From an uncultured Duncaniella sp. (lineage in GTDB: Bacteria; Bacteroidota; Bacteroidia; Bacteroidales; Muribaculaceae), in assembly GCA_910584825.1 (NCBI GenBank), contig CAJUCI010000011.1:15190-79189 (forward strand): DNA of 64,000 bases, read 5' to 3'. The notes below the pieces were generated by a model. That model saw only the letters and a program-made list of their open reading frames with translations. It did no database searches and was not told where the DNA came from. This document shows, one piece after another, positions 53,501 through 62,562 of this stretch (its first letter is position 1; the number at the start of each line of letters is the position of its first letter). Made by a program: the position numbers and the translations under genes.

Positions 53501-54581
53501 CACCGGCATCGGAGTGAGCGATGAAGACAAGAAACGTATTTTTGAGCGGTTCTATCAGGGACATGCCGCTACGGCCGACCCTGCCGCCACAGGCTATGGC
53601 ATAGGCTTGAGCCTTGTTCACGACTATGTCACGCTCCACGGTGGCAGTGTCGATGTCAGAGACAATCACCCTGCGGGCACGGTGTTTGAGGTCACTCTGC
53701 CCGTGGTGAAATGCCTGAATGCGACCGCCGAGGCGTTGCCCGAGGCTGTCGTGAAGAAGCCCGAGGAGTCGCGCAAGTCCAAGACCGAACCGGCTGTCGA
53801 AGCCCCGGCCAAACCCACCGCGCTCGTGGTTGACGACAATCAGGACATGCTCGAGTTTCTCAAGGACGGTCTGAGCGGCGATTTCCACGTAGTGGCTGTC
53901 GGGAGCGGCGACGAGGCCCTGAAGCTGCTCGAGTCGCTCAAGCCCTCGATAATAGTTACCGACATCATGATGCCCGGTGTTGACGGAGTGGAACTTAGCC
54001 GCCGCGTGAAGTCCGACAAAAAGCTCGGGAGCATCCCGGTGATAGTCCTCTCGGCCAAGAGCGGCGAGGATGCCAAGGTGGAGATGCTCACTCTCGGAGT
54101 GGAGGATTATATAACCAAACCGTTTAACATCGAGCTGCTTGTGTTGCGCATGAAGCGTCTCGTGGCCCTCACATCCGGCAGCCGTGGCAGTCGCCTGATT
54201 GACCCCGAGCCTGAGAGCATCCCCATCACCCCGCTCGACGAGAAGATGGTTGAAAAGGCCGTGAAATATGTGGTCACCCACCTCAAGCGACCCGACCTTT
54301 CAGTCGAGGAGTTGAGCAGCCAGTTGGGCATGAGCCGTGTGCATCTTTACAAAAAGCTGAAGGCCACGACCGGCAAGACTCCGATAGAGTTCATCCGTCT
54401 AATCCGCCTGAAGCGTGCCGCCCAGCTGCTGCGCGAGAGCCAGCTGAATGTCTCGGAGGTGGCCTATCAGGTGGGCTTCAACAGTCCGCGCAACTTCAGC
54501 AAATATTTCCGCGACGAGTTCGGCATGTTGCCGTCAGCCTATCAGGAAGCCAAGGAGCAGGCAACAATCCACCCACTTTGA
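50568..54581 (+). CDS. Hybrid two-component system regulator (HTCS)
   Basis: A 1337-residue one-protein sensor-regulator. A signal peptide (about 1-18) is followed by a periplasmic sensor of two seven-bladed propellers (about 20-670, repeated D.GLLWVGT-like blades), a Y_Y_Y domain (about 690-770), a transmembrane helix (about 780-797), HisKA with H833 in VSHDLRTPL, HATPase (about 935-1050), a receiver with phospho-acceptor D1132 (TDIMMPG) and a C-terminal AraC-type helix-turn-helix (about 1235-1337). It binds an oligosaccharide in the periplasm and activates the PUL. The frame opens at a TTG (50550); the ATG at 50568 is preferred, with 50571 also possible. Confidence 0.96.
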   Translation: MMRAIFYILAVLSALVAQAIPLEQLASVSGMTNNKINVIHRGSDGFMWFGTVAGLCRYDGYDHDLYYINESGQIPEGENDIDDIAEDAEGRLWLSSHKVYYIYNPVTDRIEHSADSLLRACGVEGRARAVKIDSHKGLWVYAEDPDGVYHLEAGRDKARRVESADGQTFPAAEVSDFAETPYGMAAVTVRGDIWLIDPSTRRVTEHIGGIANDTKGGPDMVYTTMYDRDGLLWVYNTERLWVLDRPHRQWVSDRLPSGGRDMVVKVVVQDNQGRVWVGRDHHGLELATKRSGRIVFTEMLDGVDFPETCSVTSVCDDGSGTLWVGTFKRGVFYHNDTMRKFSLAKGSDVNCLLPRADGRVWVGTDGRGIGVFDPATEAISYVGSDGDNDSRVAVTSMLEMDDGTLYVGRFSRGLQRMRGGRIERVVTGTPLDSTYTWAITRGENNDIWLGTLDAGLFRYDTSTGAVTEYNTANAHMPSDCVISLATASDGTLYIGTAYGVGLIERGKHDVTFLEGIDPGTVMDLLVDSRGLLWVASHRGIKVYDPHYGRMHDIPFRQTKGASYVIGIEEDKGGAIWATEGGRLINLNVEYDASTGKLVTSDRSYDHRDGLQNSDFNQRSFAMLPSGEMLVGGLYGINRFTPARIRLNSMAPRVMFTSLRIDGKNVSPGEDVKGRTVLEGALNHSRRVDLSPGVRDFTVSFATDNYVLPEKTVYMYMLQGFNDTWLTTEPGVNHVTYTNLSPGSYKLLVKAVNNDGFESDEASTLDIVVHEPFYWTVWARIIYLILLLAGIYGIYLLVRRRERKRFNERRRADALKKEEELNQMKFRFITNVSHDLRTPLTLIMSPLDAMIKEGGDERRMKRLGLMRKNADQLLGMVNQLLDFRKSEVSGLTLKANDGELVSFLENVCSSFGGFSGGKGIRFKFAPEVKRVYMRFDEEKMYKVMMNLVSNAYKFTPADGSVTVGVRLAGDDRVVISVADTGIGVSDEDKKRIFERFYQGHAATADPAATGYGIGLSLVHDYVTLHGGSVDVRDNHPAGTVFEVTLPVVKCLNATAEALPEAVVKKPEESRKSKTEPAVEAPAKPTALVVDDNQDMLEFLKDGLSGDFHVVAVGSGDEALKLLESLKPSIIVTDIMMPGVDGVELSRRVKSDKKLGSIPVIVLSAKSGEDAKVEMLTLGVEDYITKPFNIELLVLRMKRLVALTSGSRGSRLIDPEPESIPITPLDEKMVEKAVKYVVTHLKRPDLSVEELSSQLGMSRVHLYKKLKATTGKTPIEFIRLIRLKRAAQLLRESQLNVSEVAYQVGFNSPRNFSKYFRDEFGMLPSAYQEAKEQATIHPL

Positions 54582-54621
54582 GTTAACATTTCATACACAT
54601 ATAAAATCATTTATGGCACTG

Positions 54622-54653
54622 AGCGTCAACAATCCGTCACGGATGTTGACGCT
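54622..54653 (+). terminator. Terminator of the HTCS gene
   Basis: AGCGTCAAC (54622-54630) pairs with GTTGACGCT (54645-54653) and ATCCGT with ACGGAT inside, with a single bulged A and a one-base loop; a TTATTTTA tract follows. The next promoter box starts 9 nt later. Confidence 0.85.
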
Positions 54654-54661
54654 TATTTTAG

Positions 54662-54669
54662 TAACTTTG
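54662..54669 (+). promoter_or_regulatory. -7 box for the GH31-GH2-GH3 operon
   Basis: TAACTTTG matches TAnnTTTG and lies 53 nt before the ATG at 54723, directly behind the HTCS terminator, so the enzyme arm can be induced separately from the regulator. Confidence 0.6.
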
Positions 54670-54722
54670 TGGTAGAGTTTATCGAATTTTGAATCTAACA
54701 ATCACATACTAAAAACAACTCC

Positions 54723-57611
54723 ATGAAATTACGACATTTCTCGGTTGCGCTTCTGAGCGCGGCGATGGCATTTGCCCTCGCCGGATGCAATGAAGGAAAA
54801 TACAGTAAGAGCGACAACGGTGTCACCGTCAACGTGACCCCTACGGGCGAGAATGGTGTGCGCAAAGTGCGTCTCCAGGTGCTCGGCGACAAGATTATAC
54901 GAGTGTCAGCCACGCCCGACAAGAGTTTCCCCGAGGAGGAGAGCCTCATAACCGTGCCACAGGAGGGTAAGACCCAGTTCACTGTCGAAGAGAATGACTC
55001 GACCATATCGGTTGTCACCGCCGAGGTGCGCGCCACCGTGAGCCTTGCCACCGGCGACGTGAAATTCTATGACAAGAACGGCAAGCTCATCGTGTCAGAG
55101 GCTGACGGAGGCCGCGAGTTCTCACCCATCGAGGTCGAGGGCACCAAGGGCTACACCGTCCGCCAGGTGTTCGAGTCGCTCAGCGACGAGGAGGGCATCT
55201 ACGGTCTCGGCCAGCATCAGAGCGACGAGTTCAACTACAAGGGCCGCAATGAGGAACTGTTCCAGTACAACACCAAAGTGTCAGTGCCTTTCGTAGTATC
55301 GACCGACAATTACGGTATTCTTTGGGACAGCTATTCGCTCTGCCGCTTCGGCAACCCCGAGCCTTACAAGCAGCTCGGTCAGGTGTTCAAGATTTATGAT
55401 AAGGAGGGCAAGGAGGGTGCCTTGACAGGCACATACACCCCCAAGGGTGCCGACGCCCCCCAGATTGTTCAGCGTGAGGACTCGATTTACTTCGAGCACC
55501 TCATACGCAAGGAGCTGACTCACGTGGTGAACCTCCCGCAGGATTTCAACTACTCAGGCAGCCATGTGGAGTATGAGGGCGAAATCGAGGCCAACGAGAC
55601 CGGCGAATACAAGTTCATCCTCTACTACTCAGGCTATATCACCGTCACTATCGACGGCAAGGAGGTAGTGCCCGAGCGTTGGCGCACCGCCTGGAATCCC
55701 AACTCCTATAAGTTCAGTGTCGACCTCGAGGCCGGCAAGCGCGTGCCCCTCAAGATAGAGTGGCAGCCCAACGGCGCAGTGGCCTATTGCGGTCTGCGCG
55801 CCTACGCCCCCCGCAGCGACGAGGAGCAGATGCAGATGAGCTGGTGGGGCGAGATGCAGTCGCAGATTGACTACTACTTCATCTATGGCGACGACATGGA
55901 CGACGTAATCAAGGGCTACCGCACTCTCACCGGCAAGGCCCCCATCATGGCCAAGTGGGTCATGGGCTACTGGCAGAGCCGCGAGAAGTACAACACTCAG
56001 GACGAGGTGCTCTCGACCCTCGCCGAGTTCCGCAAGCGCAACATTCCTATCGACAATATCGTAATCGACTGGCTCCACTGGAAGGAGGATTCATGGGGCA
56101 GCCATGAGTTTGACCGCGACCGTTTCCCCGACCCCAAGGGCATGGTCGATTCAATCCACGCCATGAACGGACGTGTCATGATTTCGGTATGGCCCAAGTT
56201 CTACGTCACCACCGAGCACTACAAGGAGTTTGACAAGAACGGCTGGATGTACAAGCTCCCTGTTCAGGACAGCATCCGTGACTGGGTAGGCCCCGGCTAT
56301 CTCGGCTCGTTCTACGACGCATACGACCCCGATGCCCGCAAACTCTTCTGGCATCAGATGGAGGAGCACTACTATCCCCTCGGCATCGACGCCTGGTGGA
56401 TGGACGCCTCCGAACCCAACATACGCGACTGCACTGACATCCAGTATCGCAAAGACCTCATCACACCCACAGCACTCGGCCCATCTACCAAATATTTCAA
56501 TGCTTACGGCCTCATGAATGCCGAGGCCATCTATGACGGACAGCGCGGCGTCGACAACGACAAGCGCGTGTTCCTGCTGACCCGCTCGGGATTTGCCGGA
56601 CAGCAGCGTTATTCCACCGCCACATGGAGCGGTGACATTGCCACCCGTTGGGAGGACATGAAGGCCCAGATTTCAGCCGGCCTCAACTTTGCCGCTTCGG
56701 GCATCCCCTACTGGACTCAGGACATAGGCGGATTCTGCGTCGAGGACCGTTATGTCGCAGCAGCCGCCGAGGCCGCCAAGACAGGTCGCGAGACACCCGA
56801 CATGAAAGAGTGGCGCGAGCTCAACACCCGCTGGTATCAGTTCGGTGCCTTCTCGCCCCTCTTCCGTGCCCACGGCCAGTGGCCTTACCGCGAGATTTTC
56901 AACATCGCACCCGAGTCACACCCCGCCTACAAGTCGGTGGTCTACTACACCAAGCTGCGTTACGACCTCATGCCCTACATCTACTCGCTTGCCGGCATGA
57001 CCCATTTTGACGACTACACCATCATGCGTCCGCTCGTCATGGACTTCACCGCCGACAAGGCCGTGCGCAACATCGGCGACGAGTACATGTTCGGTCCCGC
57101 GCTCCTCGTGGCCCCCGTCTACACCTACGGTGCCACGTCGCGTGAGGTTTACTTCCCCGCCGGTTCCACATGGTATGACTTCTACAACGGCAAGGCCGTC
57201 GACGGAGGCCAGACCCTCAAAGTCGCCGCCCCCTACGAGCGCATACCCCTCTACGTCCGTTCAGGCTCGATTATCCCCTTCGGCCCCGAGATGCAGTGGA
57301 GCGCAGAGAAGCCCGCCGAGCTTATCGACCTCTATGTCTATGCAGGCGAGAACGGCAAGTTCACACTCTATGAGGACGAAGGTCTGAACTACAACTACGA
57401 GAAGGGTCAGTATGCCATGATACCCTTCGAGTGGGACGATGCCACCTCGACACTCAAGATTGGCGAGCGTCAGGGCCGATTCCCCGGCATGCTCACCACC
57501 CGCAAGTTCAACATCGTCAAGGTGTCAAAGGAGCAGCCCCTCGGCTTCAACCGTGCCAACAAGGGCGTGACCGTAGCCTACAACGGCACCGCCAAAAGCA
57601 TCAAACTCTAA
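54723..57611 (+). CDS. GH31 alpha-xylosidase-like lipoprotein with PA14 insert
   Basis: A 962-residue lipoprotein (lipobox LAGC, C22; no acidic run after it, so perhaps periplasmic-facing). An N-terminal beta-sandwich (about 45-250) is interrupted by a PA14-like domain (about 258-385: YEGEIEANETGEYKF) before the TIM barrel, with nucleophile D561 in WWMDASEPN. A PA14 insert at this point is characteristic of xyloglucan alpha-xylosidases of Cellvibrio and Bacteroides ovatus (family knowledge). It would remove the non-reducing terminal xylose from xyloglucan oligosaccharides. Alpha-glucosidase is the alternative. Confidence 0.93.
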   Translation: MKLRHFSVALLSAAMAFALAGCNEGKYSKSDNGVTVNVTPTGENGVRKVRLQVLGDKIIRVSATPDKSFPEEESLITVPQEGKTQFTVEENDSTISVVTAEVRATVSLATGDVKFYDKNGKLIVSEADGGREFSPIEVEGTKGYTVRQVFESLSDEEGIYGLGQHQSDEFNYKGRNEELFQYNTKVSVPFVVSTDNYGILWDSYSLCRFGNPEPYKQLGQVFKIYDKEGKEGALTGTYTPKGADAPQIVQREDSIYFEHLIRKELTHVVNLPQDFNYSGSHVEYEGEIEANETGEYKFILYYSGYITVTIDGKEVVPERWRTAWNPNSYKFSVDLEAGKRVPLKIEWQPNGAVAYCGLRAYAPRSDEEQMQMSWWGEMQSQIDYYFIYGDDMDDVIKGYRTLTGKAPIMAKWVMGYWQSREKYNTQDEVLSTLAEFRKRNIPIDNIVIDWLHWKEDSWGSHEFDRDRFPDPKGMVDSIHAMNGRVMISVWPKFYVTTEHYKEFDKNGWMYKLPVQDSIRDWVGPGYLGSFYDAYDPDARKLFWHQMEEHYYPLGIDAWWMDASEPNIRDCTDIQYRKDLITPTALGPSTKYFNAYGLMNAEAIYDGQRGVDNDKRVFLLTRSGFAGQQRYSTATWSGDIATRWEDMKAQISAGLNFAASGIPYWTQDIGGFCVEDRYVAAAAEAAKTGRETPDMKEWRELNTRWYQFGAFSPLFRAHGQWPYREIFNIAPESHPAYKSVVYYTKLRYDLMPYIYSLAGMTHFDDYTIMRPLVMDFTADKAVRNIGDEYMFGPALLVAPVYTYGATSREVYFPAGSTWYDFYNGKAVDGGQTLKVAAPYERIPLYVRSGSIIPFGPEMQWSAEKPAELIDLYVYAGENGKFTLYEDEGLNYNYEKGQYAMIPFEWDDATSTLKIGERQGRFPGMLTTRKFNIVKVSKEQPLGFNRANKGVTVAYNGTAKSIKL

Positions 57612-57635
57612 CGTATTTACATTCAAGCAATCTGC

Positions 57636-57669
57636 CAATTACTAATTGCTAATTACTAATTGCTAATTG
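57636..57669. repeat. AT-rich direct repeats before the GH2 gene
   Basis: The gap between GH31 and GH2 is filled by alternating ACTAATTGCTAATT words, the complement of the words at 19352-19385. They end about 9 nt before the probable GTG start of the GH2 gene. Confidence 0.65.
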
Positions 57670-57677
57670 AAAGTAGG

Positions 57678-60224
57678 GTGATTTCTAAGGTAAAATTGAT
57701 TCGTGTGGCATGCCTCGCCCTTATGGGCTTGGCGGCCACCTTTTTTGCATATGCCGGCGACCCGAGGGCCGAGTCGTTCAACGACGGCTGGCGGTTCATG
57801 CTCGCCGATTCGGCACAGTATAAGGATGCCACATATAATGATTCGCATTGGCGTCAGCTGTCGTTGCCCCACGACTGGGCTATCGAGGGTGATTTCAGCG
57901 AGTCCAACCCCTCAGGCACCGGCGGAGGCGCACTCCCCGGCGGAGTGGGGTGGTACCGCAAGACATTCACGCTCAACGACATGCAGAAACGTCAGAATGT
58001 GATGGTCGATTTCGACGGTGCCTACATGAACTCCACGGTCTACATCAACGGCCATGAGCTTGGCACCCGTCCCTACGGCTACGCCCCGTTCAGCTATGAC
58101 CTCACACCGTGGCTCAACCGCGATGGCGAGAATGTCATAGCCGTGCGTGTCGACAATGCCGAACAGCCCAACTCCCGCTGGTATTCAGGCTGCGGTATCT
58201 ATCGCAACGTGTGGATTCGTTCGCACGGCGATATTCACATCCCCCTGTGGGGCCAGCATGTCACGACCGAGGTCACCGACTCTCTGGCGCGCCTCGACAT
58301 AGCCACCGAGATTGTGAGCAAAGCCAAGTCGACCGGCAAGGTGCAGGTCTACTCCTCGCTTCTCGCCCAGGGCAAGATGATAGGCAAGACCGAGCCTCAG
58401 ACAGCCACCGTGAGCCGCAAGCATCCGCAGGTTACTCTCAACAGCTCGCTGACCGTGACCGACCCCCACCTGTGGAGCACCGACGACCCTTACCTCTACA
58501 AGCTCGTGACCTTCGTGCAGGATGCCAAGACCGGCAATCTGCTAGATGTCTATGAGCAGAACATCGGCCTGCGCTACTTCAATTTCGATGCCAAGACAGG
58601 CTTCTCGCTCAACGGCAAGCCGATGAAGATTAACGGCGTGTGCATGCACCACGACCTCGGCGCGCTCGGCGCGGCCGTCAACACCCGCGCCCTCGAGCGT
58701 CAGCTTGAGATACTCAAGGAGATGGGTGCCAACGCCTATCGCGCATCGCACAATCCCCCCGCGCCCGAGGTGCTCGAGCTGTGTGACCGCATGGGCATAC
58801 TCGTCATGGACGAGACCTTTGACATGTGGCGCAAGAAGAAGACCTCCCACGACTACTCGCGATATTTCGACGAGTGGCATGAGCGTGACCTCTCCGACCT
58901 CATACGCCGCGACCGCAACCACCCCTCCATTATCATCAACAGCATCGGCAACGAGGTGCTCGAGCAGTGGAGCGACGCGAGTGCCGACACTCTCTCGCTC
59001 GAGGAAGCCAACCTGATACTCAACTTCGGCCACGGCAAGGACAAACTCGCCGCTGAGGGCGACGAGCTGAGTGTCAACTCGCTGCTCACCCGCAAGCTCG
59101 CCGATATGACCAAGGCCCTCGACCCGACGCGTCCTATCACTGCCGGATGCAATGAGCCTGACCCGGGCAACCACCTGTTTCGTTCGGGCGCGCTTGACAT
59201 CATCGGCTACAACTATCATGACGACTGGTTTGACTCCGTGCCCAAATGGTTTCCCGGCAGGCCGTTCATCGTCACCGAGAGCGTGTCGGGCCTCATGACC
59301 CGAGGCTATTACCGCATGCCCTCCGACTCGATGTATATCTGGCCCGTGCGCTGGGACATCCCCTTCTATGACGAGTCATTCTCATGCTCATCTTATGACA
59401 ATTGCCATGTGCCCTGGGGCAATACCCACGAGGGCACCATGCGCCATGTTCAGGAAAAGGATTTCATCTCGGGCCAGTTCGTCTGGACCGGCTTCGACTA
59501 TCTCGGCGAGCCTACCCCCTTCGGGTGGCCGGCACGCAGTTCGTATTTCGGAATTGTCGACCTCGCCGGTATTCCTAAGGATGTATATTATATGTATCAG
59601 TCGCAGTGGCGTCCCGACAAGCCCGTGCTTCACCTCTTCCCTCACTGGAACTGGGAGCCGGGTCAGGAGATAGACCTCTGGGCCTACTATAACAATGCCG
59701 ACGAGGTGGAGCTGTATCTCAACGGCGAGTCGCAGGGTGTCCGCACCCTCGAGCCGGGCAAGTATCACGTGTCGTGGCGTCTGAGCTTCACCCCCGGCAC
59801 TGTCAAGGCCGTGAGCCGCAAGGACGGCCGCGTGGTCGCCGAGAAGGTCATCAACACCGCCGGCGAGCCTTACGCGATACGCCTGACCCCTGACCGCACC
59901 ATGATTACCGCCGACGGCCGCGACCTCAGTTATTTGCTCGTGGAGATTCTTGACCGCGACGGCAACCTCTGCCCGCTTGCCGACAATCAGGTGACATTTG
60001 ATGTCAAGGGCGCAGGATTCAATGCCGGAGTCGACAACGGCTCGCCCACATCGCTTGAACGTTTCAAGGACGACAAGCGCAAGGCATTCTACGGCAAGGC
60101 CATGCTCATAGTGCAGAGCAACGGCGACGAGGGCCCTGTCACAGTCACCGCCACCTCGCCCGGACTCCGCCCGGCCACAACCGTAATCAATGCCAATGAC
60201 AACCGTCCTATTCGTATAAAATAA
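57678..60224 (+). CDS. GH2 beta-galactosidase-like enzyme
   Basis: An 848-residue exported enzyme. There is no ATG near the start; the GTG at 57678 gives a good signal peptide (cleavage near FAYAG, about residue 25). Order: sugar-binding jelly roll (about 28-200, DGWRFML, SLPHDWAIEG), immunoglobulin-like domain, TIM barrel with acid/base E426 in SIGNEVLEQW and nucleophile E534 in IVTESVSG, then a DUF4982-like and a Big-type C-terminal domain. It fits beta-galactosidase removal of galactose from xyloglucan side chains, as in the ovatus locus. The AT-rich repeat array abuts the start. Confidence 0.9.
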   Translation: MISKVKLIRVACLALMGLAATFFAYAGDPRAESFNDGWRFMLADSAQYKDATYNDSHWRQLSLPHDWAIEGDFSESNPSGTGGGALPGGVGWYRKTFTLNDMQKRQNVMVDFDGAYMNSTVYINGHELGTRPYGYAPFSYDLTPWLNRDGENVIAVRVDNAEQPNSRWYSGCGIYRNVWIRSHGDIHIPLWGQHVTTEVTDSLARLDIATEIVSKAKSTGKVQVYSSLLAQGKMIGKTEPQTATVSRKHPQVTLNSSLTVTDPHLWSTDDPYLYKLVTFVQDAKTGNLLDVYEQNIGLRYFNFDAKTGFSLNGKPMKINGVCMHHDLGALGAAVNTRALERQLEILKEMGANAYRASHNPPAPEVLELCDRMGILVMDETFDMWRKKKTSHDYSRYFDEWHERDLSDLIRRDRNHPSIIINSIGNEVLEQWSDASADTLSLEEANLILNFGHGKDKLAAEGDELSVNSLLTRKLADMTKALDPTRPITAGCNEPDPGNHLFRSGALDIIGYNYHDDWFDSVPKWFPGRPFIVTESVSGLMTRGYYRMPSDSMYIWPVRWDIPFYDESFSCSSYDNCHVPWGNTHEGTMRHVQEKDFISGQFVWTGFDYLGEPTPFGWPARSSYFGIVDLAGIPKDVYYMYQSQWRPDKPVLHLFPHWNWEPGQEIDLWAYYNNADEVELYLNGESQGVRTLEPGKYHVSWRLSFTPGTVKAVSRKDGRVVAEKVINTAGEPYAIRLTPDRTMITADGRDLSYLLVEILDRDGNLCPLADNQVTFDVKGAGFNAGVDNGSPTSLERFKDDKRKAFYGKAMLIVQSNGDEGPVTVTATSPGLRPATTVINANDNRPIRIK

Positions 60225-60236
60225 AAAGTAGATGCT

Positions 60237-62459
60237 ATGAATAAATACTTTACATTGCCTGCTGTGGCTCTCATGATGTCAGCCACGCTGTCAGCCAACG
60301 CTGAAGTGCCTGTCTATCAGGACGAGTCCCGCCCCCTCGATGAGCGTGTAGAGGACGCGCTCAAGCGCATGACGCTCCGCGAGAAGGTGGCCATGTGCCA
60401 TGCCGAGGGTAAGTTTGCATCGCCCGGTGTGCCCCGTCTCGGCATCCCCGACCTGTGGATGAGCGACGGCCCTCACGGCGTGCGTGCTGAAATCAACTGG
60501 AACGACTGGGGCTACTCCAACCGCACCAACGACTCCATCACCGCATTTCCGGCCCTGACTGCGCTTGCCGCCACCTGGAATCCCACCCTCTCGGGCCTTT
60601 ACGGCAACGCGCTTGCCGAGGAGGCTCTCTATCGCGAGAAGGATGTGATGCTCGGCCCGGGTGTCAACATCTACCGCACTCCGCTCAATGGCCGCAACTT
60701 CGAGTATATGGGCGAGGACCCTTATCTTGCCGGTGTGCTCGTGGTTCCCTACATTCAGGAGATGCAGAAAAACGGTGTGGCCTCGTGCGTCAAGCACTTC
60801 GCGCTCAACAATCAGGAGCAGTGGCGCGGACACATCGATGTCGAACTCAGCGACCGCGCCCTCAACGAGATTTATCTTCCCGCATTCAAGAAGGCTGTCG
60901 AGGAGGGCAAGGCCTGGAGCATCATGGGCGCGTATAATCAGGTGCGCGGCCAGCATGCCTGCCACAACGAGTTTCTGCTCAACGACATTCTCAAGGGGGA
61001 CTGGGGATTTGACGGCGTGGTCATCACCGACTGGGGTGGCGCGCATGACACCAAGGAGGCTGCCCTCTACGGTCTCGACCTCGAGATGGGTTCCTACACC
61101 AACGGCCTGACCTCCGAGAGTGCCTTCACCACCGATGACTACTATCTTGCCAATCCTTATCTCGCTATGCTCGAGAAGGGCGAGGTGCCCATGTCGGGCC
61201 TCGATGACAAGGTGCGCCGCCTGTTGAAGCTCAACTTCCGCACGGCTGCCAACCGTCAGAAGCCTTACGGCTCCGTGGCCACCGATGAGCATTATGCCGT
61301 GGCCGAGGAAATCGGCAACGAGGGTATTGTTCTGCTCAAGAATGCTCCTGTGGCCAAGAAGAAGCCCGCACTCCTGCCCATTGACGCTGCGAAGTATGGC
61401 AAGATTCTCGTCGTGGGCGAGAATGCCACCCGCAACCTCATGGCCGGCGGCGGTTCGTCCGAGCTCAAGCCTAAGGATATTGTCACCCCTCTCGACGGAC
61501 TCAAGGCCCTCTATGGCGACAAGGTTGAGTACACCGAGGGCTATAAGTCGGGCCGTCCGATGTATGGCCACGCCGATGTGATTCCCGCCGAGGTGGTTGA
61601 CTCGCTCCGCGCCAAGGCTGTGGAGATGGCCCGCGAGGCCGGTCTTGTCATCATCGTTGGCGGTCTCAACAAGAACCATTTCCAGGACTGTGAGGGTGGC
61701 GACCGTCAGGAGTACGGTCTTCCCTTCGGCCAGCCCGAGCTTATCAAGGAGATAGCCGCCGTGAACCCCAATGTCGTGGTGGTGCTTCTCAGCGGCAACG
61801 CTGTGGAGATGCCCTGGGCAAAGGATGTCCCCGCTATTGTGCAGGGCTGGTATCTCGGCTCAATGGCCGGAAAGTCAATCGCCAACGTTCTCTCCGGCAA
61901 GGTCAATCCTTCGGGCAAGCTTCCCTTCTCGTTCCCGGCACGTCTTGAGGATAACGGTGCCCACCATTTCGGTGCAATATCCTATCCAGGCGACTCCATC
62001 AAGCAGGAGTATCTTGAGGATGTGCTTGTGGGCTACCGCTGGCATGACACCAAGAAAATCCCCGCGCTCTATCCCTTCGGCCACGGCCTGAGCTATACCG
62101 AGTTCAGCTACGGCAAGCCCTCTGCATCGGCCAAGACCATCGGCGAAGGCGAGTCGCTCACTATTACAATCCCTGTCCGCAACAGCGGCGACCGTGAGGG
62201 TAAAGAGACAGTCCAGCTTTACATCGGCGACGACGAGGCATCGGTGCTGCGTCCTGTCAAGGAGCTGAAAGGCTTTGACAAAATCACCCTCGCCCCCGGC
62301 GCGGAGCAGACCGTGACATTCACCGTCAGCCCCGACGACCTCAAGTTCTATGACCCGTCAACCAAATCATGGATTGCCGAGCCGGGCAAGTTCAAGGCCT
62401 ACATCGGCTCATCCTCAACCGACATCCGCGCGACAGTGCCGTTTGAGTTGAAGAAGTAG
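60237..62459 (+). CDS. GH3 beta-glucosidase
   Basis: A 740-residue exported enzyme with signal peptide (about 1-22, ending SANAE). An N-terminal TIM barrel carries nucleophile D265 in VVITDWGG and the KHFALNNQE motif; an alpha/beta-sandwich (about 375-610) and a C-terminal Fn3-like domain (about 640-735) follow. It would cleave the glucan backbone of trimmed oligosaccharides to glucose. It starts 12 nt after the GH2 stop and is the last gene of the plus-strand arm. Confidence 0.95.
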   Translation: MNKYFTLPAVALMMSATLSANAEVPVYQDESRPLDERVEDALKRMTLREKVAMCHAEGKFASPGVPRLGIPDLWMSDGPHGVRAEINWNDWGYSNRTNDSITAFPALTALAATWNPTLSGLYGNALAEEALYREKDVMLGPGVNIYRTPLNGRNFEYMGEDPYLAGVLVVPYIQEMQKNGVASCVKHFALNNQEQWRGHIDVELSDRALNEIYLPAFKKAVEEGKAWSIMGAYNQVRGQHACHNEFLLNDILKGDWGFDGVVITDWGGAHDTKEAALYGLDLEMGSYTNGLTSESAFTTDDYYLANPYLAMLEKGEVPMSGLDDKVRRLLKLNFRTAANRQKPYGSVATDEHYAVAEEIGNEGIVLLKNAPVAKKKPALLPIDAAKYGKILVVGENATRNLMAGGGSSELKPKDIVTPLDGLKALYGDKVEYTEGYKSGRPMYGHADVIPAEVVDSLRAKAVEMAREAGLVIIVGGLNKNHFQDCEGGDRQEYGLPFGQPELIKEIAAVNPNVVVVLLSGNAVEMPWAKDVPAIVQGWYLGSMAGKSIANVLSGKVNPSGKLPFSFPARLEDNGAHHFGAISYPGDSIKQEYLEDVLVGYRWHDTKKIPALYPFGHGLSYTEFSYGKPSASAKTIGEGESLTITIPVRNSGDREGKETVQLYIGDDEASVLRPVKELKGFDKITLAPGAEQTVTFTVSPDDLKFYDPSTKSWIAEPGKFKAYIGSSSTDIRATVPFELKK

Positions 62460-62481
62460 AGTCGATTACTTGGAGTTTTAT

Positions 62482-62514
62482 AATAGCGTGGTCGGTGTTT
62501 CCGACCGCGCTATT
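62482..62514 (+). terminator. Terminator of the GH31-GH2-GH3 operon
   Basis: Arms 62482-62495 and 62501-62514 form a 14-bp stem with one G-U pair and a 5-nt loop, followed by GTTTTATTT, 22 nt after the GH3 stop. Confidence 0.9.
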
Positions 62515-62562
62515 GTTTTATTTGGATGTCGCATGGAGGGACGGTTTTATTTGTGCAATATG

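Noticed and set aside
60291..61679. 462-codon open frame antisense to the GH3 gene
   Set aside because: It is a mirror of GC-ending codons in a highly expressed gene. Other long antisense frames (3201-4100, 4407-5489, 24304-25509, 35379-36308, 53097-54281) were rejected for the same reason.
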